Of a stretch of DNA of 64,000 nucleotides, positions 26,052 to 34,757 are shown in pieces. Under the pieces are notes generated by a model, which made no database searches, was not told the origin of the DNA, and saw only the letters and a list, made by a program, of their open reading frames with translations. This DNA is from Saccharopolyspora erythraea NRRL 2338. Its GTDB lineage: Bacteria > Actinomycetota > Actinomycetes > Mycobacteriales > Pseudonocardiaceae. The position numbers and the translations under genes were made by a program. Position 1 is the first letter of the stretch. Every line of letters starts with the position of its first letter. Location of the stretch: contig NC_009142.1 in NCBI RefSeq assembly GCF_000062885.1, forward strand, positions 2,965,584 through 3,029,583, written 5' to 3'.

Positions 26052-27401
26052 GTGTCCGACGATCCCGACGACGTCGATGTGCTGGTGATCGGTGGCGGCA
26101 TGGCCGGCCTGACCGCCGCGGTCCGCGGTATCCGGAGCGGGGCGAAGGTGCTGCTGGTCGAGGCGGCCGAGTCCGTCGGAGGCTCCGCGCGCTACGCCGG
26201 TTACGTGTGGACGGCTCCGGACCGGCAGACCATGGCCCGGGTGAACCCGCACGGTGACGAGGCCCTGCGCAACGCGCTCGTCGACGGCTTCGACAGAGCC
26301 GTGGAGTGGATCCGGTCGCTGGGTGTGGAGTGCGGAGGTGCGGTTCCCGTGCTCGGCTTCGGGCGCGGTCACCAGTTCGACCCGCCGCGCTACATCGACG
26401 AGTGCCGTCGCGTCGTCCGGGCCGAGGGAGAACTGCTCACCCGCACCACGACCACCTCGCTCCACCACGAGCACGGAGGTGTGGCCGGTGCGGACCTCGC
26501 TCTACCTGGCGGCCAGCGGCGCTCGGTGCGAGCCGGCGCGACGATCTTGGCCACCGGTGGTTTCCAGGCGAACACCGAACTCGTCGACCGGCACGTGCAC
26601 CCGGCTGCGAGCACCGTCGCGCTCCGATCCAATCCCACCAGCCGCGGAGACGGTCTGCGGCTCGCGCGCCAGGCCGGAGCGGCCACCGGTCACGACGGCG
26701 CCGGCTTCTACGGCCACCTGGTGCCGGCCGGGGTCAGCCTCGCCGATCCTGCCGACTTCGTCAGTCTGTCGCTCTACTACAGCGAGCACGCCCTCCTGTT
26801 CAACCTCGCAGGCCGGCGCTTCGCGGACGAGACGCTCGGCGACCACCTGACGACGATGGCGCTCCTGCGGCAGCCGGAGGCCCGCGGGCTGCTGGTCGCG
26901 GATGCGCGGGTCCACCGGGAGTGGATCACCGCCCAGTACGTGGAAGGCGCGCCGAGCACGGACAAGTTCGCCCTCGCCCAGAAGCGGACGGACCGCGCCG
27001 GGCTGGCCGACTCGGTTGACGAGCTCGCGCTCCTGCCGCCGGAATGGGGCTACGACGGAGCGGAGATCGCACGGCAGATCCAGGCCTGCAACGACGCCGC
27101 GACGCGCGGCGAGGAGCCCATGCCCGGACGGGCGTACGACAACACGCCGCTGACCGAAGGTCCGTACTACGTGGTCGAGGTCCGTCCGGCGATCACGTTC
27201 CCCTTCTACGGGGTCCTGATCGACGAGCACTCACGAGTACTGGACAGCGCTGGTCGGCCGATCGCAGGGCTGTTCGCCGCGGGCGCCGACGCGGGCGGCC
27301 TCTACTACCAGGCCTATGCGGGCGGGATCGCGCCCGCGATCGTCCAGGGGCTGGCCGCGGCTGAGCGAGCTGCGGCCGAGCGGGATCCGGCCGCGTCGTA
27401 G
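26052..27401 (+). CDS. FAD-dependent oxidoreductase (fumarate reductase/3-ketosteroid Delta1-dehydrogenase family)
   Basis: A 449-aa flavoprotein. DVLVIGGGMAGLTAAVRGI (residues 9-27) binds the FAD dinucleotide, followed by VEAAESVGGSARYAG and, in the middle, GATILATGGFQANTELV. The C-terminal FAD motif is GLFAAGADAGGLYYQAYAGG, where KstD relatives have a similar YxGG. It would introduce or reduce a carbon-carbon double bond in a cyclic substrate. It is shorter than typical KstD (about 560 aa), so the exact reaction is open. GTG start with GGCAGGAGGCGGCG upstream. It heads the first plus-strand operon of the island. Confidence 0.9.
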   Translation: MSDDPDDVDVLVIGGGMAGLTAAVRGIRSGAKVLLVEAAESVGGSARYAGYVWTAPDRQTMARVNPHGDEALRNALVDGFDRAVEWIRSLGVECGGAVPVLGFGRGHQFDPPRYIDECRRVVRAEGELLTRTTTTSLHHEHGGVAGADLALPGGQRRSVRAGATILATGGFQANTELVDRHVHPAASTVALRSNPTSRGDGLRLARQAGAATGHDGAGFYGHLVPAGVSLADPADFVSLSLYYSEHALLFNLAGRRFADETLGDHLTTMALLRQPEARGLLVADARVHREWITAQYVEGAPSTDKFALAQKRTDRAGLADSVDELALLPPEWGYDGAEIARQIQACNDAATRGEEPMPGRAYDNTPLTEGPYYVVEVRPAITFPFYGVLIDEHSRVLDSAGRPIAGLFAAGADAGGLYYQAYAGGIAPAIVQGLAAAERAAAERDPAAS

Positions 27402-27447
27402 CCGGGATTTTCGTGCCAAGGCACCCCTGCACCATGGGAGGAGCACC

Positions 27448-28242
27448 GTGAACGACAACCTCGACGCATTCGCGGGAAAAGTGGCTCTGGTGACCGGTGC
27501 GGGGAGCGGGATCGGCCGCGCCGCGGCCCGGCAGCTCGCCCGGCGCGGGGCGGCCCACGTCGTGTTCGCCGACGTCGATGCCCAGGCCGCGGCCGCAGCC
27601 GCCGAGGGCGTCGAGCAGGCGCGGTGCCTCGGGCTCGACGTGGCCGACTCCACGCGCGTCGACGACGCCGTGAACGCGCTCGTCGCGGAGCGCGGCAGGC
27701 TCGACGTGGTGGTCCACGCCGCCGGCATCGACGACCCCGTCGCCAAGCAGCGGCTGGCCGAGGCCGTCGAGGGTGGCCACACCTTCGAGCTCATCGGCCG
27801 GTTGTCGGACGAGACCTGGCAGCGGATGATCGCGGTCAACCTCACCGGCGCGTTCCACGTGCTGCGCGCAGCCGTACGGCACATGTGCGCGCAGAAGTCG
27901 GGCAGCGTCGTACTCGTCGGTTCTTCGTCGTCTTTCGACGCCCCGGTATCCCACCCGCACTACGCGGCTGCGAAAGCAGGCGTGCACGCCCTGGCGCAGT
28001 CGGTCGCCAAAGAGGTCATCGCGCACGATGTGCGGGTCAACGTGCTCGCCCCCGGGCCGACGGACACGGCGATGGCCCGGCGCACGCCGGAAATCCTCAA
28101 GCAGGCCGCGCCCGGGTCGTCGGTCTCGCGCTACGCCACGGCGGACGAGATGGCCGCGCTCGCGCTCTTCCTGGCCGGCGATGAAGCGGTCAACGTCGTC
28201 GGTGGAGTTCTGCTGGCCAACGGCGGCCGGTTCACCGCCTGA
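27448..28242 (+). CDS. Short-chain dehydrogenase/reductase
   Basis: A 264-aa classical SDR. The NAD(P) motif TGAGSGIG is at residues 16-23, the active-site serine cluster VGSSSSFD at 157-164, and Tyr172/Lys176 in HYAAAKAG form the YxxxK pair. AD following the second strand (VFADVD) suggests NAD rather than NADP. It would interconvert a ring or side-chain hydroxyl and ketone. GTG start with GGGAGGAGCACC upstream, 46 bp after the flavoprotein gene, so cotranscribed. Confidence 0.92.
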   Translation: MNDNLDAFAGKVALVTGAGSGIGRAAARQLARRGAAHVVFADVDAQAAAAAAEGVEQARCLGLDVADSTRVDDAVNALVAERGRLDVVVHAAGIDDPVAKQRLAEAVEGGHTFELIGRLSDETWQRMIAVNLTGAFHVLRAAVRHMCAQKSGSVVLVGSSSSFDAPVSHPHYAAAKAGVHALAQSVAKEVIAHDVRVNVLAPGPTDTAMARRTPEILKQAAPGSSVSRYATADEMAALALFLAGDEAVNVVGGVLLANGGRFTA

Positions 28243-28289
28243 CACGAGCACAGTTCCAGGTTCACCCCTTGCGAGATTCGGAGACTTCC

Positions 28290-29438
28290 ATGCCTGAGGC
28301 CTACATCGTCGAGGCGCTTCGCTCACCGGTCGGTCGTCGCGGTGGTGGGCTCAGCGCCCTTCACCCGAACGACCTCGGCGGCCGGATCCTGGCCGCGCTG
28401 GTGGAGCGGACCGGGATCGACCCGGCCGCGGTCGACGACGTGATCTTCGGCTGCGTCGGCCAGATGGGTGCGCAGAGCGCCAACGTCGCCCGCAACGCCT
28501 GGCTGAGCGCCGGGCTGCCCGAATCCGTCCCGGCGACCACCGTCGACCGCCAGTGCGGCTCCGCTCAGCAGGCGATCCACTTCGCGGCGCAGGCGGTGCT
28601 GTCCGGCACCCAGGACCTCGTCATCGCCGGTGGTCTCGAGGTGATGAGCCGCGTGCCGATCGCGAGTCCCGCAGTCGTCGGGCAGCGGGAGGGCATGGGT
28701 TTCCCGTACGACGGCGAAGGCTGGCGCAACCGCTACGGCGACCAGGAGATCTCCCAGTTCCGCGGTGCGGAGCTCATCGCCGAGAAGTGGAGCGTCTCGC
28801 GCGAGGACATGGAGGAGCTGGCGCTGGACAGCCACCAGCGCGCCCTCGCGGCGATCGACGACGGTGCGTTCACGGCTGAGATCGTGCCTGTGGACGGGCT
28901 CGCGGCTGACGAGGGGCCGCGGCCGGACAGCTCCCTGGAGAAGATGGCCGGTCTCAAGCCGCTCCGGGAGGGCGGCCGGATCACGGCCGCCGTGTCGAGC
29001 CAGATCTCCGACGGCGCTTGCGCGCTGCTGCTCGCCTCGGAGCAGGCGGTCCGGACGCATGGACTGACGCCGCTGGCACGGATCCAGGCGATGGCGGTGG
29101 TCGGTTCCGATCCGGTGTTCATGCTCACGGGACCGATCCCCGCGACGGAAGCGGTCCTGGCCAAGGCAGGTGTGGAGATCGACGACGTCGACCTGTTCGA
29201 GGTGAACGAGGCGTTCGCCTCCGTCGTGCTCGCCTGGCTGAAGGAAACCGGGGCGCCTTGGCCGAAGACGAACGTCCTCGGCGGTGCCATCGCGTTGGGG
29301 CACCCGCTCGGCGCGACCGGGGCCAGGCTCATGACCACGATGCTCCACCACCTGGGCCGCACCGGCGGGCGCTACGGCCTGCAGACGATGTGCGAAGGCG
29401 GTGGCATGGCGAACGCGACGCTGGTGGAGCGCCTTTGA
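28290..29438 (+). CDS. Acetyl-CoA acetyltransferase / 3-ketoacyl-CoA thiolase
   Basis: A 382-aa enzyme with all thiolase residues: nucleophile Cys89 (DRQCGSAQQA), His338 (GHPLGATGA) and Cys368 (CEGGGMANA), plus the NEAFA motif. It would cleave acetyl- or propionyl-CoA from a 3-ketoacyl-CoA, and in length and motifs it resembles FadA5-like thiolases. ATG 28290 is chosen; the frame extends seven codons upstream without a ribosome site. It follows the SDR by 47 bp. Confidence 0.95.
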   Translation: MPEAYIVEALRSPVGRRGGGLSALHPNDLGGRILAALVERTGIDPAAVDDVIFGCVGQMGAQSANVARNAWLSAGLPESVPATTVDRQCGSAQQAIHFAAQAVLSGTQDLVIAGGLEVMSRVPIASPAVVGQREGMGFPYDGEGWRNRYGDQEISQFRGAELIAEKWSVSREDMEELALDSHQRALAAIDDGAFTAEIVPVDGLAADEGPRPDSSLEKMAGLKPLREGGRITAAVSSQISDGACALLLASEQAVRTHGLTPLARIQAMAVVGSDPVFMLTGPIPATEAVLAKAGVEIDDVDLFEVNEAFASVVLAWLKETGAPWPKTNVLGGAIALGHPLGATGARLMTTMLHHLGRTGGRYGLQTMCEGGGMANATLVERL

Positions 29439-29509
29439 CCGCGCCCCGCCTTCGCCGCTGAACGACAATCACCGCACGCCGGCACTTCCCGGTCGGAGGG
29501 AGCACACTC

Positions 29510-29860
29510 ATGCTGATTCCCGAGTACATGGCTCGGCTCGACGGCGACGACCCGCGCACGGCCATGGACCTCGTCGAGGACGACGTCAGCTTCCTGCTGG
29601 CGTTGCCGTCCGGCCCGGTTCGCGGGACGTCCAAGGCCGAGCTGTGGGGGTATGTGTCCCGTCGTCCCGCCGTCATCAGGCGGCACCACATCGTCGAGGC
29701 GAGCTCGCACGACGACTTCGAAGCCGTCTACGGGGTGGTCACCGACGACGGAGTGGAGACCGGTGCGTTCCTGGCCTCGGCCAGGCTTTCCCAGTCCGGT
29801 CTCATGCAGCGCTACCTCGTGCACTTCGACCCGGAGTTCCGGCTTTTCGAGGCGGTGTAG
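29510..29860 (+). CDS. NTF2-like (SnoaL/ketosteroid-isomerase fold) protein
   Basis: A 116-aa cone-fold protein: MLIPEYMARLDGDDPRTAMD, LVEDDVSFLLALPSGPVRGT, then QRYLVHFDPEFRLFEAV at the end. Members act as isomerases, hydratases or ligand binders. Small size and context suggest isomerisation or hydration of a pathway intermediate. ATG follows CGGAGGGAGCACACTC. It is the last gene of this operon and a distant paralogue of the protein at 40598-40999, which has the same fold and operon-end position. Confidence 0.85.
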   Translation: MLIPEYMARLDGDDPRTAMDLVEDDVSFLLALPSGPVRGTSKAELWGYVSRRPAVIRRHHIVEASSHDDFEAVYGVVTDDGVETGAFLASARLSQSGLMQRYLVHFDPEFRLFEAV

Positions 29861-29879
29861 CGGCTCGGAACCGACCTGC

Positions 29880-30917
29880 TCAGCCGGGGACGAGCACAGC
29901 GCGCCCGGAGAGTCTCCCGTCGCGCAGCGCGGACATCGCCTCATGGACCGCCGTGAGGGGGAACCGCTCGGCTTCCACCTTGAGCGCCCCAGAACGGCTG
30001 AGGGCGACGACGTCGGCGAGTTCGTCCCGGCTGCCCCAGAACGGCAGCGAGATCCGGCTTCCCGGCGGCAGCGAACCGGGCTTGCGCACGGTGAGTTCTC
30101 CACCGCCGCTGCCGACCAGCACCAGGTCCCCGTCTGCGCGCAGCCCGCGGGTACCCAGGTCGAGCGTCGAGCGGCTGCCGACGAAGTCGAGGACGGCGTC
30201 GACGCCGGTGCCGCTGGTCGTGGCCCGCAGGACGCGGCTCGTGTCGGTCGTCGCCTTGGTGCTGAGGTGCGCTCCCGAGCGCTCGGCGAGGGCGAGGGCT
30301 TCCTCGCGCACGTCCACGGCGATCACCCGGCAGGGAGTCAGTGCGCGGAGCATCTGGACCGCCAGGTGTCCGAGACCGCCGACCCCGATGACCGCGACGG
30401 TCGAGTCCGCACCGAGCCGGGGGCGGATGCCCGCCACCGCGTGGTAGGAGGTCAGGCCCGCGTCGGTCAGCGGAGCGGCCTCGCCGGCGTCCAGGTCCCC
30501 GATCGGGACCAGGTGCCTGGCGGACGGGACGAGGACGTACTCGGCCATCCCGCCATCAAGGCCCAGTCCCATCCCGGCCCAGGACAGCTCGGCTCTGCGG
30601 TCGCAGTAGTTGTCGCGTCCTTGCGTGCACCGCAGGCAACTCCCGCATCCCCAGGGGCCATGGATGACGACTCGTCGGCCGACGGTCACCGCCGCTGCGG
30701 GCCCGTGCGCGGTGATCCGCCCGGCGACCTCGTGTCCGAGCGTGAACGGCGGGCGGAACGGCATGGTCCCGCGGTCCGCGTCGATGACGTGCAGGTCCGA
30801 GCGGCACAGGCCGACGGCTTCGACGCGCACGAGGACCTGGCCGTCGCGGGGGAGCGGCCGCGCGAGCTCGGTGACGACCGGCGAACGTCCCCAGTCCGGC
30901 AGGCGCACCGCTGTCAT
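29880..30917 (-). CDS. Zinc-dependent alcohol dehydrogenase (MDR family), second copy
   Basis: About 345 aa. LCRSDLHVID and GHEVAGRI carry catalytic zinc ligands. CGSCLRCTQGRDNYC is the structural zinc loop, and GVGGLGHLAVQMLRAL the NAD(P) motif. It is clearly related to the enzyme at 24821 but diverged, so it probably acts on another alcohol of the same route. The start is uncertain: ATG 30917 or GTG 30929, neither with a strong ribosome site. It is divergent from the transporter gene across two operator copies. Confidence 0.92.
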   Translation of the reverse strand: MTAVRLPDWGRSPVVTELARPLPRDGQVLVRVEAVGLCRSDLHVIDADRGTMPFRPPFTLGHEVAGRITAHGPAAAVTVGRRVVIHGPWGCGSCLRCTQGRDNYCDRRAELSWAGMGLGLDGGMAEYVLVPSARHLVPIGDLDAGEAAPLTDAGLTSYHAVAGIRPRLGADSTVAVIGVGGLGHLAVQMLRALTPCRVIAVDVREEALALAERSGAHLSTKATTDTSRVLRATTSGTGVDAVLDFVGSRSTLDLGTRGLRADGDLVLVGSGGGELTVRKPGSLPPGSRISLPFWGSRDELADVVALSRSGALKVEAERFPLTAVHEAMSALRDGRLSGRAVLVPG

Positions 30918-30944
30918 GGGTGGAGGCACCCGGTCAATCTAGCA

Positions 30945-30958
30945 AGCTGAACTCAGTT
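30945..30958. promoter_or_regulatory. Operator copy 2 (AGCTGAACTCAGTT)
   Basis: This matches 12 of 14 positions of AACTGAATTCAGTT. It lies in the 127-bp divergent promoter between the second alcohol dehydrogenase and the MFS gene, exactly 30 bp (about three helical turns) from copy 3. Confidence 0.7.
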
Positions 30959-30974
30959 CGAGTACACGTTGACC

Positions 30975-30988
30975 AACTGAGTTCAGTT
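30975..30988. promoter_or_regulatory. Operator copy 3 (AACTGAGTTCAGTT)
   Basis: One mismatch from the 14-bp palindrome. Its reverse complement AACTGAACTCAGTT is almost identical to copy 2. The two in-phase copies could allow cooperative binding that shuts both divergent promoters. Confidence 0.75.
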
Positions 30989-31044
30989 CTGTAGCTTTGC
31001 CGCCCATCTGGACGCCAGACCAAGCCGGCCAAGGGAGTCAGGCT

Positions 31045-32346
31045 ATGCGCTCTGCTCAGCAATCCGGGTCTTCCGAGGCGGATCCAGTCGTGTTCAAGCC
31101 GCGGGCCGTGCGCCGCGCGGCTACGGCCGGCGCACTCGGAAACCTCATCGAGTACTACGATTTCAGCCTCTACGGCTACCTCGCGGTGGTGATCGCACCG
31201 CAGTTCTTCCCGGCGGGCAACTCGACCACATCGCTGCTCGCCGCGCTCGCGGTGTTCGCGACCGCGTTCCTGGCGCGGCCCGTCGGTGGGATCTTCTTCG
31301 GCCTGCTCGGCGACCGCATGGGCAGGCGCACGGCGCTCATCTCGTCGGTGGTGTGCATGGGAGTCGCCGCCAGCGCGACCGGGCTGCTGCCGACCTACGA
31401 CCAGATCGGGATCGCGGCCGCGGTGCTGCTCTTCCTCGCCCGGCTGGCCCAGGGGTTCTCGGCCGGAGGTGAGGCCGTCGGTTCCATCACCTACGTCTAC
31501 GAGTCGGTGCCGGCCAAGCGCCGCGCGTTCCTGGGATCCTTCAACTACATCGGGTCGAACCTCGGGTTCGCGGTCGCCGCCGTCGCGGCCGGCGCGGTGT
31601 CGGCGCTGACCACCGAGTCGCAGATGTCGGACTGGGGATGGCGGCTGCCGTTCCTGCTCGCCATCCCGCTCACCTTCCTGAGCCTGTGGGCCCGGCTGCG
31701 GATCGAGGACACCCCCGAGTTCGCGGCCGCCTCCCGCCGTGCGGATCTTCCCACCGCGCCGATGAGAGAGGCCTTCGCCACCCACCGCGCGGCCATGGCG
31801 CGCACCCTGGGCGTGACAGTGGCGCAGACCGGGTGCCTCTTCTTCGGCCTGACCTACATGAACATCTACCTGTCGGCGAACCTCGGCTACGACGCGACGC
31901 AGGTGCACTGGCTCTCGGCGCTGGTGGTGCTGACCGGCGCGGTGCTCATGCTGCCCGCCGGCTGGCTGGCCGGACGCCTGGGTTCCCGCAACGTGCTGCT
32001 CGTCGGGTTCCTGGGCCTGCTGCTGACCACCTACCCCGCGCTGATGCTCATGGGGCAGGACAGCCTTGCTCTCGCCGGGGCCGCGTACCTGTTGTACATG
32101 GCGTGGGGCGCGTTGATCCAGGCGCCCGCGGGGAGTCTGTTCCCGCACCTGTTCGAGCGCCGGGTTCGCTACACCGGCATGGCCGTCGGCTACAACCTCG
32201 GCAACATCGTCGCCGGGGGCACGGCGCCGTACGCCGCGGCCTACCTCATCGACCGGACCGGCGACGTGCTTTCCCCCTCGTTCTTCGTGATGACCGTGTG
32301 CGTGATCGGGATCGCCACCCTGCTCGGCATCCGGAACCACCGCTAG
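31045..32346 (+). CDS. MFS transporter, metabolite:H+ symporter (MHS) type
   Basis: A 433-aa inner-membrane protein with 12 hydrophobic segments. The MHS hallmarks are LGNLIEYYDFSLYGYLAVV near the first helix, the loop motif GDRMGRRTAL between helices 2 and 3, and LARLAQGFSAGGE in helix 4. Such carriers import organic acids with protons (for example shikimate, ketoglutarate, benzoate-like acids). It should bring in the island's substrate. ATG follows AAGGGAGTCAGGCT. Two operators lie just upstream, so it is probably substrate-induced. Confidence 0.92.
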   Translation: MRSAQQSGSSEADPVVFKPRAVRRAATAGALGNLIEYYDFSLYGYLAVVIAPQFFPAGNSTTSLLAALAVFATAFLARPVGGIFFGLLGDRMGRRTALISSVVCMGVAASATGLLPTYDQIGIAAAVLLFLARLAQGFSAGGEAVGSITYVYESVPAKRRAFLGSFNYIGSNLGFAVAAVAAGAVSALTTESQMSDWGWRLPFLLAIPLTFLSLWARLRIEDTPEFAAASRRADLPTAPMREAFATHRAAMARTLGVTVAQTGCLFFGLTYMNIYLSANLGYDATQVHWLSALVVLTGAVLMLPAGWLAGRLGSRNVLLVGFLGLLLTTYPALMLMGQDSLALAGAAYLLYMAWGALIQAPAGSLFPHLFERRVRYTGMAVGYNLGNIVAGGTAPYAAAYLIDRTGDVLSPSFFVMTVCVIGIATLLGIRNHR

Positions 32347-32365
32347 CGACGGGCGCACCGGCTCC

Positions 32366-32410
32366 TTGACAGGGGCCGGTGCGGCACGCAAACTCGTACT
32401 GAATTCAGTT
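32366..32410 (+). promoter_or_regulatory. Promoter with operator copy 4 (TACTGAATTCAGTT)
   Basis: TTGACA at 32366-32371 is a perfect -35 box. The palindrome at 32397-32410 (one mismatch from AACTGAATTCAGTT) lies where the -10 region and transcription start would be, the usual place for a repressor. It precedes the enoyl-CoA hydratase gene and the long operon after it. Confidence 0.7.
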
Positions 32411-32428
32411 CAACTCTTGGAGGAGACC

Positions 32429-33217
32429 GTGGCGGACAACGAGGAGATCCAGTTCGAGCGCGACGGCCACGTCGCCCGGGTCTGGCTCAACCGGCCGTGG
32501 AAGAAGAACTGCGTCACCGTGCCGATCCTCGAACGGCTCGACGAGATCATCACCGAGGTCGACGCCGACCCCGAGCTGCGCGTGCTGGTGCTGCGCGGCC
32601 GCGGCGGCACGTTCTGCTCGGGCTTCGACCTCGACGCGCTGCAGGAGGACTACATCGGCAGCAGCACGGCGATGGAGGTCGCGGTCATCTCCGCCAAGAT
32701 CTGCGACCGGCTGTACTCGATGAACACCCCGTCGGTGGCGGTGCTGGAGGGCCACGTCACCGCGGGCGGCTTCGAGCTGATGATCTCCTGCGACTTCGCG
32801 ATCGCGGCCGAGGACGCCAAGATCGGTGACTTCCACATCCGCCGGGCGCTGTTCGGCGGTGCCGGTCCGATCTACCGGGTGCCCCGGATGATCGGCATCC
32901 GCAAGACCAAGGAGCTGATGCTCACCGGCAAGCTGCTCTCCGGGGTCGAGGCCGCCGACTTCGGGCTGATCAACTCCTCGGCGCCCGCCGAGGAACTGGA
33001 CGCCGCGGTCGAGGAGTTCATCGGCCACCTCACCGACAAGAGCCCCTTCCAGATGCGGATCACCAAGATGACCATCGACCGCAGCCTGGACGCCGACGTC
33101 CACTCGCTGATGGTCATGGAGCACCTCGCGGTCGGTGTCACGCTCAACTCCCAGGACGCCGCCGAGGGCGTGTCGGCGTTCCTGGAGAAGCGCGAGCCCA
33201 AGTGGACGGGTCGCTGA
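32429..33217 (+). CDS. Enoyl-CoA hydratase/isomerase family protein
   Basis: A 262-aa crotonase-fold enzyme. The oxyanion-hole regions are GTFCSGFDLDAL and GHVTAGGFELMISCDFAIAA; the Glu in GGFEL is at the first catalytic position. The second glutamate position (HIRRALFGG region) is not the usual PE, so hydration versus isomerisation cannot be decided. GTG start with TTGGAGGAGACC upstream. It is the first gene of a dense ten-gene run (32429-43712) with mostly overlapping genes. Confidence 0.92.
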   Translation: MADNEEIQFERDGHVARVWLNRPWKKNCVTVPILERLDEIITEVDADPELRVLVLRGRGGTFCSGFDLDALQEDYIGSSTAMEVAVISAKICDRLYSMNTPSVAVLEGHVTAGGFELMISCDFAIAAEDAKIGDFHIRRALFGGAGPIYRVPRMIGIRKTKELMLTGKLLSGVEAADFGLINSSAPAEELDAAVEEFIGHLTDKSPFQMRITKMTIDRSLDADVHSLMVMEHLAVGVTLNSQDAAEGVSAFLEKREPKWTGR

Positions 33218-33221
33218 GCCG

Positions 33222-33611
33222 ATGTCGGTGCGGCCATCCCAGGAGCTGCGCGGCGCCGCCTGCGCCGCGTGTTCGGTAGCGGTGTACCCGGCGGACGAAG
33301 CCTGCCCGCGCTGCGGAGAGGCCATGTCGGGGATCGCACTGTCCACTTCGGGCACGTTGTGGACCTGGACGGTCCAGCGGTTCGCCCCGAAGTCGCCGCC
33401 GTTCGTCGCGCCTGAGGGCGGTTTCGAGCCGTTCGCCGTCGGCTACGTGGAACTGCCGGAGGGCGTGCGGGTCATGGCGGTGCTCGACGTGCCGGATCCC
33501 GCCTCGCTCCGGATCGGGATGCCGGTGCGGGTGCGGGTGGCCGGCGGTGTCCCGCGAGCCGGCGCGGACGACCAGCCCGCGGGCACCGCGAGTGGGAGGA
33601 ATCATGGATGA
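33222..33611 (+). CDS. Zn-ribbon/OB-fold DUF35 acyl-CoA-associated protein
   Basis: A 129-aa protein with a four-cysteine zinc ribbon at the start (Cys14/Cys17 in CAAC, Cys28/Cys31 in CPRC) followed by an OB-fold (GTLWTWTVQRFAPKSPPF, FAVGYVELPEGVRVMA). DUF35 proteins bind thiolase-like partners and CoA; in steroid degradation the ChsH2 C-terminal DUF35 domain pairs with the retro-aldolase Ltp2. Here it is encoded just before, and overlaps by 8 bp, a thiolase-like gene. A complex of the two is very likely. Confidence 0.92.
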   Translation: MSVRPSQELRGAACAACSVAVYPADEACPRCGEAMSGIALSTSGTLWTWTVQRFAPKSPPFVAPEGGFEPFAVGYVELPEGVRVMAVLDVPDPASLRIGMPVRVRVAGGVPRAGADDQPAGTASGRNHG

Positions 33612-34746
33612 GGTGCTGATCGTCGGCGCCGGCATCTCCCGGTTCGGCCGGTCGGAGGCCACCGGCCGCCGGCACGCCGTGGACGCGGTGCGCACCGCTC
33701 TGGGCGACGCCGGCATCCCTTGGTCGAGGGTGGGCGCGGCGTTCGGTGGCAGTGACGCCGCCGGGCTGGCCGACACCCTGGTGGCCGAGCTGGGGCTGAC
33801 CGGCGTGCCGTTCGTCAACGTCAAGAACGGCTGCGCCACCGGGGGAAGCGCGCTGGTGTCGGCGGTCAACGCCATCCGCTCCGGGATGACCGACGTGGCG
33901 GTGGTCGTGGGCTTCGACAAGCATCCGCGGGGAGCCTTCGATCCGAGGCCGCAGGACTGGGGCCTCGACGAGGCCTACGGTCGCGACGGCCTGATGGTCA
34001 CGACCCAGTTCTTCGGCATGAAGATCCAGCGCTACATGCACGACCACGGGATCACGCCGAGAACCCTGGCGCTGGTGGCCGAGAAGGCCTACCGCAACGG
34101 CAGCCTCAACCCCAACGCCTGGCGGCGGGCGAAGCTCAGCGCGGACGAGATCCTGGACTCGGGGATGGTCAACGATCCGCTGACCCGCTTCATGTTCTGC
34201 TCGCCGGGCGAGGGTGCTGCCGCGCTCGTGCTGTGTTCGCCGCGGCTGGCCGGAAGCGTCGGCGGCGAACCGGTCTCGCTGCGATCCGCGGTGGTGCGGT
34301 CCAGGCGGTTCGGCTCGTTCGAGGTGTTCAGCCCGTGGATCCCGGCCGGTGCGCTCACCAGCGTCAGCCGGGACGCGGCGACCGCGGCGTTCGAGCTGGC
34401 CGGGATCGGTCCGGACGAGGTCGACGTCTGCCAGTTGCAGGACACCGAGAGCGGGGCCGAGGTGATGCACATGGCCGAGTGCGGGTTCTGCGAGGACGGC
34501 GAGCAGGAGCGGTGGATCCGTTCGGGTGCCACCGAGATCGGTGGTGCGCTGCCGGTCAACACCGACGGCGGGTGCATCGCCAACGGGGAGCCGATCGGCG
34601 CCTCCGGTCTGCGCCAGGTCCACGAGGTCGTGCAGCAACTGCGCGGACGAGCCGGCGACCGGCAGGTGCCCGGGCGGCCGAGCGTCGGGTTCACCCACGT
34701 CTACGGGGCGCCTGGCGTGAGCGCCTGCACGGTTCTGGCCCGGTGA
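33604..34746 (+). CDS. Thiolase-superfamily protein (lipid-transfer/SCP-x type), DUF35 partner
   Basis: A 380-aa protein. Cys77 in VKNGCATGG keeps the nucleophile position. The HDCF-type motif is replaced by LQDTESGAEV, and the second catalytic His region reads GCIANGEPIGASG, with Glu where classical thiolases have His. This subfamily is widespread next to DUF35 proteins. Loss of thiolase residues suggests another C-C cleavage, such as retro-aldol release of acetyl- or propionyl-CoA (inference from Ltp2-type enzymes). ATG 33604 overlaps the DUF35 gene. Confidence 0.9.
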   Translation: MDEVLIVGAGISRFGRSEATGRRHAVDAVRTALGDAGIPWSRVGAAFGGSDAAGLADTLVAELGLTGVPFVNVKNGCATGGSALVSAVNAIRSGMTDVAVVVGFDKHPRGAFDPRPQDWGLDEAYGRDGLMVTTQFFGMKIQRYMHDHGITPRTLALVAEKAYRNGSLNPNAWRRAKLSADEILDSGMVNDPLTRFMFCSPGEGAAALVLCSPRLAGSVGGEPVSLRSAVVRSRRFGSFEVFSPWIPAGALTSVSRDAATAAFELAGIGPDEVDVCQLQDTESGAEVMHMAECGFCEDGEQERWIRSGATEIGGALPVNTDGGCIANGEPIGASGLRQVHEVVQQLRGRAGDRQVPGRPSVGFTHVYGAPGVSACTVLAR

Positions 34747-34757
34747 CGGAGCGGCAC

